Shown here in pieces: positions 1 through 6,496 of a stretch of 7,552 nucleotides of DNA (position 1 is its first letter; every line of letters begins with the position of its first letter). This stretch comes from Ignavibacteria bacterium. Lineage in GTDB: Bacteria; Bacteroidota; Ignavibacteria; Kapaibacteriales; UBA4661. The position numbers were made by a program, and so were the translations under genes. The DNA lies in assembly GCA_013298375.1 (NCBI GenBank), contig JAAFHM010000228.1:1-7552 (forward strand), written 5' to 3'. Under the pieces are notes generated by a model. It ran no database searches, was not told the DNA's origin, and saw only the letters and a list, made by a program, of their open reading frames with translations.

Positions 1-23
1 TTTCACTGAAATTTTGAACCATT

Positions 24-524
24 ATGGATGGCGTACTCAGCGTCTCGCCCGGACTCATTATCTGGACAATCGTAAATTTCACAATTTTCGCGTTTATTCT
101 CGGCAAATTTGCTTGGAAACCGCTCACAACGGCGCTTTCCGAGCGTGAAAAGTCTATCGAAGACTCCATCTCACGGGCAGAAAAAGCCTCTGCTGATGCC
201 GAGCGCATGATGAAAGAAAACGAAACAAAGCTCGCACAAGCACAGCAAGAAATGAGCGAAATTGTGCGTCAAGGTCGTGCTGAAGCGCAAGCAAAAGTTC
301 AGGCTGCTTTGCAGGAAGCAGACAAAGTAAAAGAACAAAAAATTGCGGAAGCCCGCATGGAAATTGAACGCGAGAAGCAAAGTGCTATGCAATCACTCCG
401 CGAAGAAGTCTCAAATCTTGTCATCATGGCAACCGAGAAAATCTTGAAAGAAAAGTTGGATGTCGGTCAGCAAAAGAAAATTGTTGATGGATTCATTGAC
501 GATTTGCAAAAAGCGAAAAACTAA
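24..524 (+). CDS. atpF: ATP synthase F0 subunit b
   Basis: This encodes the membrane-anchored peripheral stalk subunit b, which ties the F1 head (through delta) to the F0 proton channel in the inner membrane. The 166-residue protein has the expected architecture: a short N-terminus with an SPGLIIWT motif, one transmembrane helix at about residues 9-30, the conserved FAWKPL segment (29-34), then a long, highly charged, Glu/Lys/Gln/Ala-rich coiled coil to the C-terminus. Length is normal for the family. The ATG at 24 gives the hydrophobic helix at the usual distance from the N-terminus. No Shine-Dalgarno sequence is visible in the 23 bases upstream. A TGA at 7-9 could be the end of the preceding gene (atpE would be expected), but too little is present to say. 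It is followed 48 bp later by atpH, the usual atpF-atpH order. Confidence 0.95.
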   Translation: MDGVLSVSPGLIIWTIVNFTIFAFILGKFAWKPLTTALSEREKSIEDSISRAEKASADAERMMKENETKLAQAQQEMSEIVRQGRAEAQAKVQAALQEADKVKEQKIAEARMEIEREKQSAMQSLREEVSNLVIMATEKILKEKLDVGQQKKIVDGFIDDLQKAKN

Positions 525-572
525 TCCTAAACAAGAACCTGATAAACCTGTTTCTAACCCCAGAGAGCCGCT

Positions 573-1124
573 ATGTCCCAATCCCGTGTTGCTACGCGCT
601 ACGCAACAGCGCTTTTTAACGAAGCCCAGCAAACAGGCATTCTCGAAACGATTATCGGCGATGTGCGTGGATTACGCACGATGCTGACGGATTCGCGTGA
701 TTTTGCACTGTTTGTTGCGAGCCCTGTTATCAAAACTGACAAAAAAGCGGCTGCTTTGAAGGCATTGGCAGAAAAAGCTGCTCTTGCGCCGCTTATGAAG
801 AATTTCCTTTCTCTGCTTGTTGAGAAAAGTCGTGTTGCCGAATTAGCCAACATTCTTGATAGCTTCGAGAAATTGTACAATAATGCTGGCGGTATTGTGC
901 CTGTAGAAGTAAGTTCAGCCATTGAACTTGATGCCACACAGAAAGAAAATCTGCTAAAAAAACTGCAAGCACAAACAGGCAAAAAACCACAAGCTACCTA
1001 TACAATCAACCCAGCACTCATTGGCGGCTTTACTGCTCAAGTTGGCGATAGTATGATGGATGGTAGCATCAAGCATCAGCTCACACTGCTGAAAAAGCGC
1101 CTGTTGGAGGGCGCTCTGAACTAA
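573..1124 (+). CDS. atpH: ATP synthase F1 subunit delta (OSCP)
   Basis: This is the delta subunit, which sits on top of the F1 hexamer and joins it to the b-subunit stalk. The 183-residue length is typical. The N-terminal helical domain opens with the family pattern VATRYATALF (residues 6-15). The C-terminal part holds the hallmark delta/OSCP signature at about 147-172, seen as PALIGGF followed by VGDSMMDGSI and QLTLLKKRL. The ATG at 573 places the YATALF helix right at the N-terminus, as expected. The preceding bases carry only a weak purine stretch (AGAGAG). It lies between atpF and an unrelated exported-protein gene instead of directly before atpA, with an 81 bp gap downstream that contains a small hairpin. 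Confidence 0.95.
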   Translation: MSQSRVATRYATALFNEAQQTGILETIIGDVRGLRTMLTDSRDFALFVASPVIKTDKKAAALKALAEKAALAPLMKNFLSLLVEKSRVAELANILDSFEKLYNNAGGIVPVEVSSAIELDATQKENLLKKLQAQTGKKPQATYTINPALIGGFTAQVGDSMMDGSIKHQLTLLKKRLLEGALN

Positions 1125-1155
1125 ATAAGATTGATATTATACGACAACGAATTTT

Positions 1156-1174
1156 CGCATCAAGTTTTGATGCG
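1156..1174 (+). other. Perfect inverted repeat (hairpin) between atpH and the YfiR-like gene
   Basis: CGCATCAA (1156-1163) and TTGATGCG (1167-1174) are exact reverse complements around a three-base loop GTT, giving an 8 bp stem. It lies 31 bp after the atpH stop and 31 bp before the next start. Neither side has the run of T expected of an intrinsic terminator, so it is more likely an RNA processing or stabilising hairpin, a weak attenuator, a protein-binding palindrome, or chance. The palindrome is seen directly; any role is inference. Confidence 0.45.
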
Positions 1175-1205
1175 GTCTCCAGTTTAATGTGGGGTAGAAA
1201 CGTCC

Positions 1206-1712
1206 ATGATGACATTGCGCTTTTTTGCGGTCTGCTCTGTGGCTTTGATGATCATAGCCCAAGCACTACAAGCACAGGATATGCCTGTGCCTGTGCCTGT
1301 TCAAGCGCGATTTTTCCGAAAAGTTTTCATCTATGACAAAACCATTCCTAAAGATGGTGTCAAACTTTTGGTTGTGGTCGGCGACGCTACTCCGGCGGAT
1401 ATGAAAGATGAGATTGTTGATGCGTTTAATAGCATTGGAATTAAGGCAAGTGCCGCAAAAGCACCGCAACTTGCCACAGCCGGAGTCGGTATGAATGTCA
1501 TTTACATTGCTCCCGGCGGTGATTTACGGGCAGTGAAAGAGTTTTGCAAAACAAATGGAATACTGTCAATTTCAGGATTCCCAAATCAGGCGCGGAATGG
1601 CGATGTTTCTATTTCGATGGATGTTGTCAATGAAGCACCAAAAATTATCATTAATCCAGACCGCTTGAAACTGGAAAAACAAGATGCCGCAGAATTGATG
1701 CGGTTGCGCTAA
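1206..1712 (+). CDS. Exported YfiR/HmsC-like (DUF4154) protein
   Basis: This is a 168-residue protein with a clear N-terminal signal peptide: Arg at position 5, a hydrophobic core to about residue 20, and probable cleavage after ALQA (residue 23). The mature part starts with a short Pro-Val repeat (PVPVPV, 27-32). The rest fits the compact YfiR-like fold by eye: a KVFIYDKTI segment (39-47), a strand LLVVVGD (54-60), a helix, strands VIYIAP and ILSISG (98-124), and a C-terminal KIIINPDRLKL followed by AAELMRL, which matches the family's ending of 'IN', 'L' and 'LLxLA'. YfiR is a periplasmic regulator that represses a diguanylate cyclase in Pseudomonas, but many distant relatives are uncharacterised and no cyclase partner is visible here. 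It lies between atpH and atpA, 60 bp before atpA. A second ATG directly follows the first, so the start could be 1209. Family assignment is from memory of motifs and is moderate; export is well supported. Confidence 0.6.
   Translation: MMTLRFFAVCSVALMIIAQALQAQDMPVPVPVQARFFRKVFIYDKTIPKDGVKLLVVVGDATPADMKDEIVDAFNSIGIKASAAKAPQLATAGVGMNVIYIAPGGDLRAVKEFCKTNGILSISGFPNQARNGDVSISMDVVNEAPKIIINPDRLKLEKQDAAELMRLR
1283..1300 (+). repeat. Hexanucleotide tandem repeat (GCCTGT x3) inside the YfiR-like gene
   Basis: Three perfect copies of GCCTGT run from 1283 to 1300 and encode the alternating Pro-Val stretch just after the signal peptide. The unit is six bases, so a change in copy number would keep the frame and only alter linker length. 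The bases GCACAGG (1272-1278) just upstream also pair with CCTGTGC (1284-1290). Confidence 0.6.
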
Positions 1713-1772
1713 AAACTGAATAACGAAACTAATTACTCATTCATTATCAATATTTTACAAAGGCTTTGAACT

Positions 1773-3326
1773 ATGACAGCAGTTCGCCCTGATGAAATTT
1801 CGACGATACTCCGCCAACAACTGACGAGTTTCGATAAAGAAGTTGACATCTATGAAGTCGGAACCGTCCTGCAAGTCGGCGACGGTGTGGCACGTGTGTA
1901 CGGTCTTTCTAATTGTATGGCTGCCGAGCTTTTAGAGTTCCCCAATGGTGTAATGGGCATGGCGCTCAACCTCGAAGAAGACAACGTTGGTGTGGTACTC
2001 TTTGGTGACGACACGCTTGTGCGCGAAGGTGATACCGTAAAGCGTACAGGGCGCGTTGCGTCTGTGCCGGTCGGTAATGAGTTGCTTGGTCGTGTAGTCA
2101 ACCCGCTTGGTATTGCGATTGATGGCGGAGCGCCCGTTGATACCAAAGGCAAGTATATTCCGCTTGAGCGCAAAGCGCCTGGCGTTATTGACCGCCAGCC
2201 TGTGAAGCAACCGCTCCAAACAGGCATCAAAGCTATTGATGCTTTGATTCCGATTGGACGCGGGCAACGCGAACTTATCATCGGCGACCGCCAGACTGGT
2301 AAAACGACTGTTGCGCTTGATGCTATCATTAACCAAAAATACACGCACACGCCCGAAGCAAAAGCACGTGGTATTGAGCCTGTTTACTGCATTTATGTTG
2401 CTATCGGTCAGAAAGCATCAACCGTTGCAAACGTCTTGGGTACGCTTCGTGAGCAGGGCGCTATGGACTATACCATTATCGTTGCGGCAAATGCTTCCGA
2501 ACCTGCGCCATTGCAGTTCGTCGCGCCGTATGCTGGTACCGCAATGGGCGAGTTTTTCCGCGATAACGGCAAACACGCACTGGTAATTTATGATGACTTA
2601 TCGAAGCAAGCTGCGGCTTATCGCCAAGTGTCCTTGCTTTTGCGTCGTCCGCCGGGACGCGAGGCTTATCCGGGCGACGTGTTCTATCTGCACAGCCGCC
2701 TTTTGGAACGTGCAGCGAAAATGTCGAACGAAAAAGGTGCAGGTTCACTCACAGCGCTTCCCGTTATTGAAACACAGGCGGGTGACGTATCGGCGTACAT
2801 CCCAACCAACGTAATTTCGATTACGGATGGGCAGATTTACCTCGAATCCAACCTCTTCAATGCAAACGTCCGCCCCGCACTTAACGTTGGTATTTCCGTA
2901 TCGCGGGTTGGTGGCAATGCTCAGACGAAGGCAATGAAAAAGATGTCCGGTACTTTGCGACTTGACCAGGCAGCCTACCGCGCTTTGGAGGCATTTGCCC
3001 GCTTTGGTTCCGACCTCGACAAATCCACACAGCAGCAGCTTCGCCGTGGTGAGCGAGTGAATGAAATTTTGAAGCAAAATCAATATTCTCCGTTCCCCGT
3101 TGAGCGCCAAGTCGTCATCATTTATGCCGTCAATAACGGTTATTTGGATGAACTGCCGAAGGATGCTTGCCGCCGCTTTGAGCAGGAACTTTTTGAGCGT
3201 ATGGAAGTTCGCAATAAAGAGGTCTTGAATATGATTGCTGATAAAGCAGAGTTGAATGCAGAAATCGAAAGTAAACTCAACGAAGTATTAAAAGATTTCT
3301 CTTCGGCATTTAAGGCAACACTCTAA
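1773..3326 (+). CDS. atpA: ATP synthase F1 subunit alpha
   Basis: This is the non-catalytic nucleotide-binding subunit alpha of the F1 hexamer, 517 residues, a normal full length. In order it shows an N-terminal beta-barrel domain (about 25-95, with VGDGVARVYGL at 35-45), the nucleotide-binding domain with Walker A GDRQTGKT (171-178) and Walker B ALVIYDD (269-275), the conserved region RRPPGREAYPGD (291-302), and the ATP synthase alpha/beta signature PALNVGISVS (368-377) followed by the conserved Arg (378) that contacts nucleotide at the catalytic interface. The C-terminal helical domain holds LRRGERVNEIL. The Gln in GDRQTGKT marks it as alpha, not beta. The ATG at 1773 has a possible weak ribosome-binding element, AAAGG, about 12 bases upstream. 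Unusually, atpG does not follow; four other genes intervene. Confidence 0.98.
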   Translation: MTAVRPDEISTILRQQLTSFDKEVDIYEVGTVLQVGDGVARVYGLSNCMAAELLEFPNGVMGMALNLEEDNVGVVLFGDDTLVREGDTVKRTGRVASVPVGNELLGRVVNPLGIAIDGGAPVDTKGKYIPLERKAPGVIDRQPVKQPLQTGIKAIDALIPIGRGQRELIIGDRQTGKTTVALDAIINQKYTHTPEAKARGIEPVYCIYVAIGQKASTVANVLGTLREQGAMDYTIIVAANASEPAPLQFVAPYAGTAMGEFFRDNGKHALVIYDDLSKQAAAYRQVSLLLRRPPGREAYPGDVFYLHSRLLERAAKMSNEKGAGSLTALPVIETQAGDVSAYIPTNVISITDGQIYLESNLFNANVRPALNVGISVSRVGGNAQTKAMKKMSGTLRLDQAAYRALEAFARFGSDLDKSTQQQLRRGERVNEILKQNQYSPFPVERQVVIIYAVNNGYLDELPKDACRRFEQELFERMEVRNKEVLNMIADKAELNAEIESKLNEVLKDFSSAFKATL

Positions 3327-3347
3327 ATTCTTTTGCCAATAACCATT

Positions 3348-3707
3348 ATGGGCTTTACACACGCACTTCTCAAGGTAAAGTTGGCACATAACCATCCTCA
3401 ATCGGCTGAAGTACAGTTTTTGGTTGATTCCGGGGCGGTGTACAGTATTGTGCCGACGGCAATTTTGGAAGGATTTGGTATAGAAGCCCATAGAACGCTA
3501 GAATTTGTGCTGGCAGACGGCACAAAACTCACACGTAAAGTTGGCGATGCGTTTTTCGAGTATCAAGGCGAGGGCGGCGCAGCGCCAGTCATCTTTGGTG
3601 AAGATGGTGATGCGGCATTGCTTGGCGTAACGACGCTGGAAAGCCTTGCACTGGTTCTGAATCCCTTCAATCGCCAGCTATCGCAAATGAGGCTGCTACT
3701 TGCTTAG
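3348..3707 (+). CDS. Retropepsin-like (clan AA) aspartic protease, AF_0612-type
   Basis: This is a small soluble protein of 119 residues that looks like a single-domain, retropepsin-like aspartic protease acting as a homodimer. The catalytic-type motif is FLVDSGAVYSIVP (24-36) with Asp27-Ser28-Gly29, followed by ADGT (56-59), the VIFGEDGD loop (81-88), the LLGVTTLESL motif (91-100) and an LNPFNRQL strand (104-111). This layout matches the prokaryotic clan AA family typified by AF_0612 (from memory). There is no signal peptide or membrane helix, so it should be cytoplasmic. Substrate is unknown. I chose the ATG at 3348; an in-frame TTG at 3333 would add five residues (MPITI) not needed for the domain. 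It starts 21 bp after atpA and ends 5 bp before hldD, so it is almost certainly in the same transcript. Confidence 0.8.
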   Translation: MGFTHALLKVKLAHNHPQSAEVQFLVDSGAVYSIVPTAILEGFGIEAHRTLEFVLADGTKLTRKVGDAFFEYQGEGGAAPVIFGEDGDAALLGVTTLESLALVLNPFNRQLSQMRLLLA

Positions 3708-3712
3708 GAACT

Positions 3713-4675
3713 ATGATCGTTGTAACGGGCGGAGCCGGATTTATCGGAAGTTGTTTAGTCAAAACACTGAATGACAAGGGCGTTCACGATATTCTTATCG
3801 TGGACGCTCTTGGTACAACAGCCAAATGGAAAAATCTCGTTGGTAAAAAATACCTCGATGTTGTCCACAAGACCGCCTTCCGCAAAGAACTTGTCGAAGG
3901 CGAGTATGGTGCGGAGATAGAAGCGATTTTTCATTTGGGAGCGTGTAGCGCTACGACCGAGCAGAATGCCGATTATCTACTGGAGAACAATTACCGTTAC
4001 AGTTGCGACCTTGCCGAATACGCCGAAGCACGTAATATACGCTTTATCTACGCCAGTAGCGCCGCAACGTATGGCGCTGGCGAAAAGGGCTACGACGACC
4101 GAACAACTGACTTGAATCCGCTCAATATGTACGGCTATTCAAAACAAATGTTTGACGAGTGGGTATTGCGCAATGGCTTGATAACGAAGTTTGTCGGGGT
4201 AAAGTTCTTTAATGTTTTTGGTCCGAATGAGTACCACAAAGGCGATATGGCGAGCGTCATTATGAAGTCTTTTCGTCAAGTACAGGAAAGCAACATCATT
4301 CGTCTGTTCAAATCGTATAAGCCTGAGTATGCCGATGGTGAGCAAAAGCGTGATTTCGTTTACATCAAGGATGTCGTTGAAACACTCTACGCAATGCTTC
4401 AATATGGCGAAATTTCCGGTATCTACAATCTCGGAACAGGTCTTGCCCGCTCGTGGAACGATTTGGCTCACGCCGTCTTCGCAGCAATGAAGCGCACCGC
4501 CATCATTGAGCATATTGAAATGCCCTTGGGCTTGCGCTCGCAATATCAATACTTCACCGAAGCTGATATGAGCAAACTCAAGGAGACACGAATATTTAAG
4601 CCGTGTTTGAGTCTTGAGGATGCTGTTCAGGACTATGTTAGCGGATATTTGGCGAAGGATTACGCTCATTATTAA
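3713..4675 (+). CDS. hldD: ADP-L-glycero-D-manno-heptose 6-epimerase
   Basis: HldD (RfaD) converts ADP-D-glycero-beta-D-manno-heptose to ADP-L-glycero-beta-D-manno-heptose, the last cytoplasmic step in making the inner-core LPS heptose donor. The 320-residue protein is an extended short-chain dehydrogenase. It has the NAD(P)-binding GGAGFIGS (6-13), the HLGACSATTE segment (74-83), ASSAATYG (114-121) with the active-site Ser116, the Tyr140-x-x-x-Lys144 pair in MYGYSK, and the FNVFGPNEYHKGDMAS segment (166-181) whose Lys176 corresponds to the second catalytic base in the E. coli enzyme. DFVYIKDVV (214-222) and YNLGTG complete the family pattern. Length is slightly above the E. coli protein. It starts 5 bp after the protease gene; the AGGA there is too close to the ATG to be a standard ribosome site. 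A gap of 59 bp follows. Confidence 0.95.
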   Translation: MIVVTGGAGFIGSCLVKTLNDKGVHDILIVDALGTTAKWKNLVGKKYLDVVHKTAFRKELVEGEYGAEIEAIFHLGACSATTEQNADYLLENNYRYSCDLAEYAEARNIRFIYASSAATYGAGEKGYDDRTTDLNPLNMYGYSKQMFDEWVLRNGLITKFVGVKFFNVFGPNEYHKGDMASVIMKSFRQVQESNIIRLFKSYKPEYADGEQKRDFVYIKDVVETLYAMLQYGEISGIYNLGTGLARSWNDLAHAVFAAMKRTAIIEHIEMPLGLRSQYQYFTEADMSKLKETRIFKPCLSLEDAVQDYVSGYLAKDYAHY

Positions 4676-4734
4676 ACACTCTGGCAGAAAGCAACTATTC
4701 TCAAATCTGCATATTTTCTTTTTACACAGTAGCC

Positions 4735-5028
4735 ATGGCTCAATATATCGTTTACGCCAAAGATTACACCGATGCGGATGCTCTGAATCGTCGCATGGCT
4801 GCGCGTCCGGCACATCTTGACGGTGTAAAGGCGCTAAAAGCGCGTGGATGCTTCATTCTGGGCGCTGCGCTTTTGAATGAGCAAGGCACAATGATTGGCT
4901 CAACGCTGGTTCTGGAATTTCCTGCGCAAAGCGACTTTGATGCGTGGTATGCCCAAGAGCCGTATATTCTCGGCAAAGTTTGGGAGAATGTTGAAATTCA
5001 TCAAGCCAAAATTGCCGTTATCGAATAA
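4735..5028 (+). CDS. YciI-like (YCII domain) protein
   Basis: This 97-residue single-domain protein has the ferredoxin-like YCII pattern. It opens with a strand YIVYAKD (4-10), then RPAHLDGVKAL (24-34) containing the conserved His27 that characterises the family, G43 in FILGAAL (40-46), the strand STLVLEF (56-62), the FDAWYAQEPY segment (68-77) and a closing strand near VEIHQAKI. YciI-like proteins are small, dimeric and mostly of unknown function; some relatives are dehydrochlorinases, and the domain is often paired with other small-metabolite clean-up proteins. No signal peptide is present. It lies 59 bp after hldD and 9 bp before the Rid-family gene, so the two are tightly coupled. The fold assignment is good; the reaction cannot be inferred. 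Confidence 0.85.
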   Translation: MAQYIVYAKDYTDADALNRRMAARPAHLDGVKALKARGCFILGAALLNEQGTMIGSTLVLEFPAQSDFDAWYAQEPYILGKVWENVEIHQAKIAVIE

Positions 5029-5037
5029 TTTAGAACA

Positions 5038-5457
5038 ATGAGTACAAAACCTTTAGAGCGCATCAATATTGCCACTGGCGCAAAATGGGAATCTATCGTC
5101 GGTTATTCCCGTGCAGTGCGTATTGGGCAGCACGTCTGGGTTACAGGCACGACAGCCGTTGATTATGCAAGTGGTCAGATTATTGGTATTGGTGATGCTT
5201 ACGCGCAGACCATTCAAGCGCTCAAAAATATTGACCTCGGGTTGCAAAAAGCAGGAGCATCCAGAAGCGATGTTGTTCGGACACGCATTTTTGTTAAAAA
5301 CATTGACGATTGGGAAATGATTGGTAGGGCGCATGGAGAGTTTTTTAGCAAAATTTTACCAGCAACCTCAATGATCGAAATCAGCCGATTGATTGACCCG
5401 GAAATGCTTGTCGAAATCGAAGCCGATGCTTTTATCATCGAATACAATAACGAATAA
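5038..5457 (+). CDS. Rid/YjgF/UK114-family protein lacking the catalytic arginine
   Basis: This 139-residue protein is of the chorismate-mutase-like Rid fold that forms trimers. Visible family features are GYSRAVRIGQHVWVTGTTA (22-40), the helix QTIQALKNIDLGLQKAGA (57-74), SDVVRTRIFVKNIDDW (77-92), the ILPATSM segment (106-112) and LVEIEADAF (124-132). In RidA, the arginine in 'PARS' (Arg105 in E. coli) binds the carboxylate of the enamine/imine substrate. Here that position is Thr110 (PATS), and the neighbouring Cys is Met112, while the later Glu (Glu126) is kept. Members without this Arg fall in Rid subgroups for which 2-iminopropanoate deaminase activity is not expected, so the usual RidA role should not be assumed. 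It begins 9 bp after the YciI-like gene and ends 69 bp before atpG. Confidence 0.88.
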   Translation: MSTKPLERINIATGAKWESIVGYSRAVRIGQHVWVTGTTAVDYASGQIIGIGDAYAQTIQALKNIDLGLQKAGASRSDVVRTRIFVKNIDDWEMIGRAHGEFFSKILPATSMIEISRLIDPEMLVEIEADAFIIEYNNE

Positions 5458-5488
5458 GCAATAGTTCTTGTTCGTCATTTTCCAACTA

Positions 5489-5524
5489 GAAATTCGCAAT
5501 TCATAATTTGAAATTCGTAATTCA
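5489..5524 (+). repeat. Direct repeat of an AATTCG-rich 15-mer in the atpG leader
   Basis: GAAATTCGCAATTCA (5489-5503) and GAAATTCGTAATTCA (5510-5524) are two copies with one mismatch, spaced 21 bp start to start and separated by an AT-rich spacer. The second copy ends two bases before the atpG ATG, where a ribosome-binding site would be expected. Similar AATTCGTAATTC-type short repeats occur in intergenic DNA of several bacterial groups (from memory), so this may be a small invasion by a dispersed repeat and not a regulatory site. Confidence 0.6.
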
Positions 5525-5526
5525 CT

Positions 5527-6414
5527 ATGGCAACACTTCGTGATATTCGGACACGCATTGCTTCTGTAAAGAACATTGCAAAAATCACTTCTGCAATGAA
5601 AATGGTCGCAGTGGCAAAAATGCGCCGCGCCCAAGCAAACATCTTTGCTGCACGTCCTTACGCAGAAAAACTCGGCACAATGATTTCGCTCTTAGCGGCT
5701 GACCAAGAGAATCTAACCAGCCCGCTTTTCGAGCAGCGCAGCGCTGTACGGAACGTTGCCCTCATTGTTGTTAGCGCCGACAGAGGTTTGTGCGGTGGCT
5801 TCAATGCGAATCTTTTGCGGAATGCGCAAAATCAAGTAAAAGCCTTGACCAAGCAATATCCCGATGCAAAAATTCACCTCATTACCATCGGCAAACGATC
5901 GACCGACTTTTTTACGCGCCGCGAAGTGACTATTGATGCCAAATTTCCGGGAGTATTTTCTAAATTGGAATTTGCGACCGCCCAATCAATCGGGCGTTTA
6001 GCAGTGAATGGCTTCTTGAAAGGTGATTACGATAAAGTGCAGATTATTGTCAATGAATTTCGCTCAATCGCAAAACAAGAAGTAGCGGTGCATGATTTCT
6101 TACCGATTGCTCCGGCAAAATCCGCAGAAAAAGGTACAAAAAATCTCAACGTAGAATACATTTACGAGCCATCTCAAACAGAAGTTTTGAACGATATTCT
6201 TCCCAAGCACCTCAATATGCAGGTTTGGCGGGCAATGTTGGAATCAAACGCCGCCGAGCAGGCAGCGCGGATGATGGCAATGGAAAATGCAACACGAAAT
6301 GCAAAAGAACTAAATCGCAGTTTGACACTGACGTACAATAAACTTCGTCAAGCAGCCATCACAACAGAAATTCTCGAAGTGGTCGGTGGAGCCGAGGCGT
6401 TGCGCCAAGCGTAA
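5527..6414 (+). CDS. atpG: ATP synthase F1 subunit gamma
   Basis: Gamma is the central rotor shaft of F1, coupling rotation of the c-ring to the alpha/beta hexamer. The 295-residue length is normal. The N-terminal helix has the family pattern RIASVKNIAKITSAMKMVA (10-28). The Rossmann-like middle carries ADRGLCGGFNAN (84-95). The C-terminal helix carries WRAMLESNAAEQAARMMAM (234-252) and ends in the gamma signature ITTEILEVVGGAEA (278-291). The start at 5527 fits the MATLRDIRTRI N-terminus seen across the family; no Shine-Dalgarno is present, and a direct repeat fills the leader. It is separated from atpA by about 2.2 kb holding four genes and is followed after 38 bp by a strong terminator, so it is the last gene of this ATP synthase unit. 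Confidence 0.98.
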   Translation: MATLRDIRTRIASVKNIAKITSAMKMVAVAKMRRAQANIFAARPYAEKLGTMISLLAADQENLTSPLFEQRSAVRNVALIVVSADRGLCGGFNANLLRNAQNQVKALTKQYPDAKIHLITIGKRSTDFFTRREVTIDAKFPGVFSKLEFATAQSIGRLAVNGFLKGDYDKVQIIVNEFRSIAKQEVAVHDFLPIAPAKSAEKGTKNLNVEYIYEPSQTEVLNDILPKHLNMQVWRAMLESNAAEQAARMMAMENATRNAKELNRSLTLTYNKLRQAAITTEILEVVGGAEALRQA

Positions 6415-6452
6415 GAGTTGACGAGACCTTCCCCAAGACGCTTATTTTGCAA

Positions 6453-6496
6453 ATGTCTGTGTTGCCGCCTTTTTGCGGTAGCACAGGCATTTTTTT
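6453..6496 (+). terminator. Intrinsic (Rho-independent) terminator after atpG
   Basis: The left arm at 6453-6468 (ATGTCTGTGTTGCCGC) pairs with the right arm at 6475-6490 (GCGGTAGCACAGGCAT) over 16 positions, 13 of them Watson-Crick and three G-U, with a six-base loop CTTTTT. A run of seven T follows (6490-6496). It sits 38 bp after the atpG stop and 20 bp before the rfaE2 ATG. The strong T-tract is only on the plus-strand exit side, which fits termination of the atp transcript. Confidence 0.92.

Noticed and set aside
1..23. Tail of atpE or another gene before atpF
   Set aside because: A TGA at 7-9 is in one frame, but two codons are not enough to identify a gene.
1131..1140. AT-rich TTGATATTAT after atpH as a promoter
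   Set aside because: No matching -35 element at proper spacing; it does not stand out from other AT-rich gaps.
1272..1290. Small hairpin GCACAGG/CCTGTGC within the YfiR-like gene
   Set aside because: Seven base pairs inside coding sequence, created by the GCCTGT repeat; no evidence of regulatory use.
1850..2350. A 166-codon minus-strand open frame opposite atpA
   Set aside because: It is fully inside the conserved atpA and reads as a Ser/Pro/Thr-rich shadow typical of antisense to a coding gene.
3333..3347. TTG start for the aspartic protease
   Set aside because: It adds only five residues and a good ATG at 3348 starts at the expected domain boundary.
4139..4813. A 224-codon open frame on the minus strand opposite hldD
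   Set aside because: It overlaps the well-supported hldD and the YciI-like start, its translation shows no recognisable domain, and its length fits chance antisense reading of a biased coding gene.
5368..5634. Minus-strand open frame across the Rid-atpG gap with an ELRISNYELRIS peptide
   Set aside because: The repeated peptide is just the translation of the AATTCG DNA repeat on the other strand; the frame overlaps two real genes.
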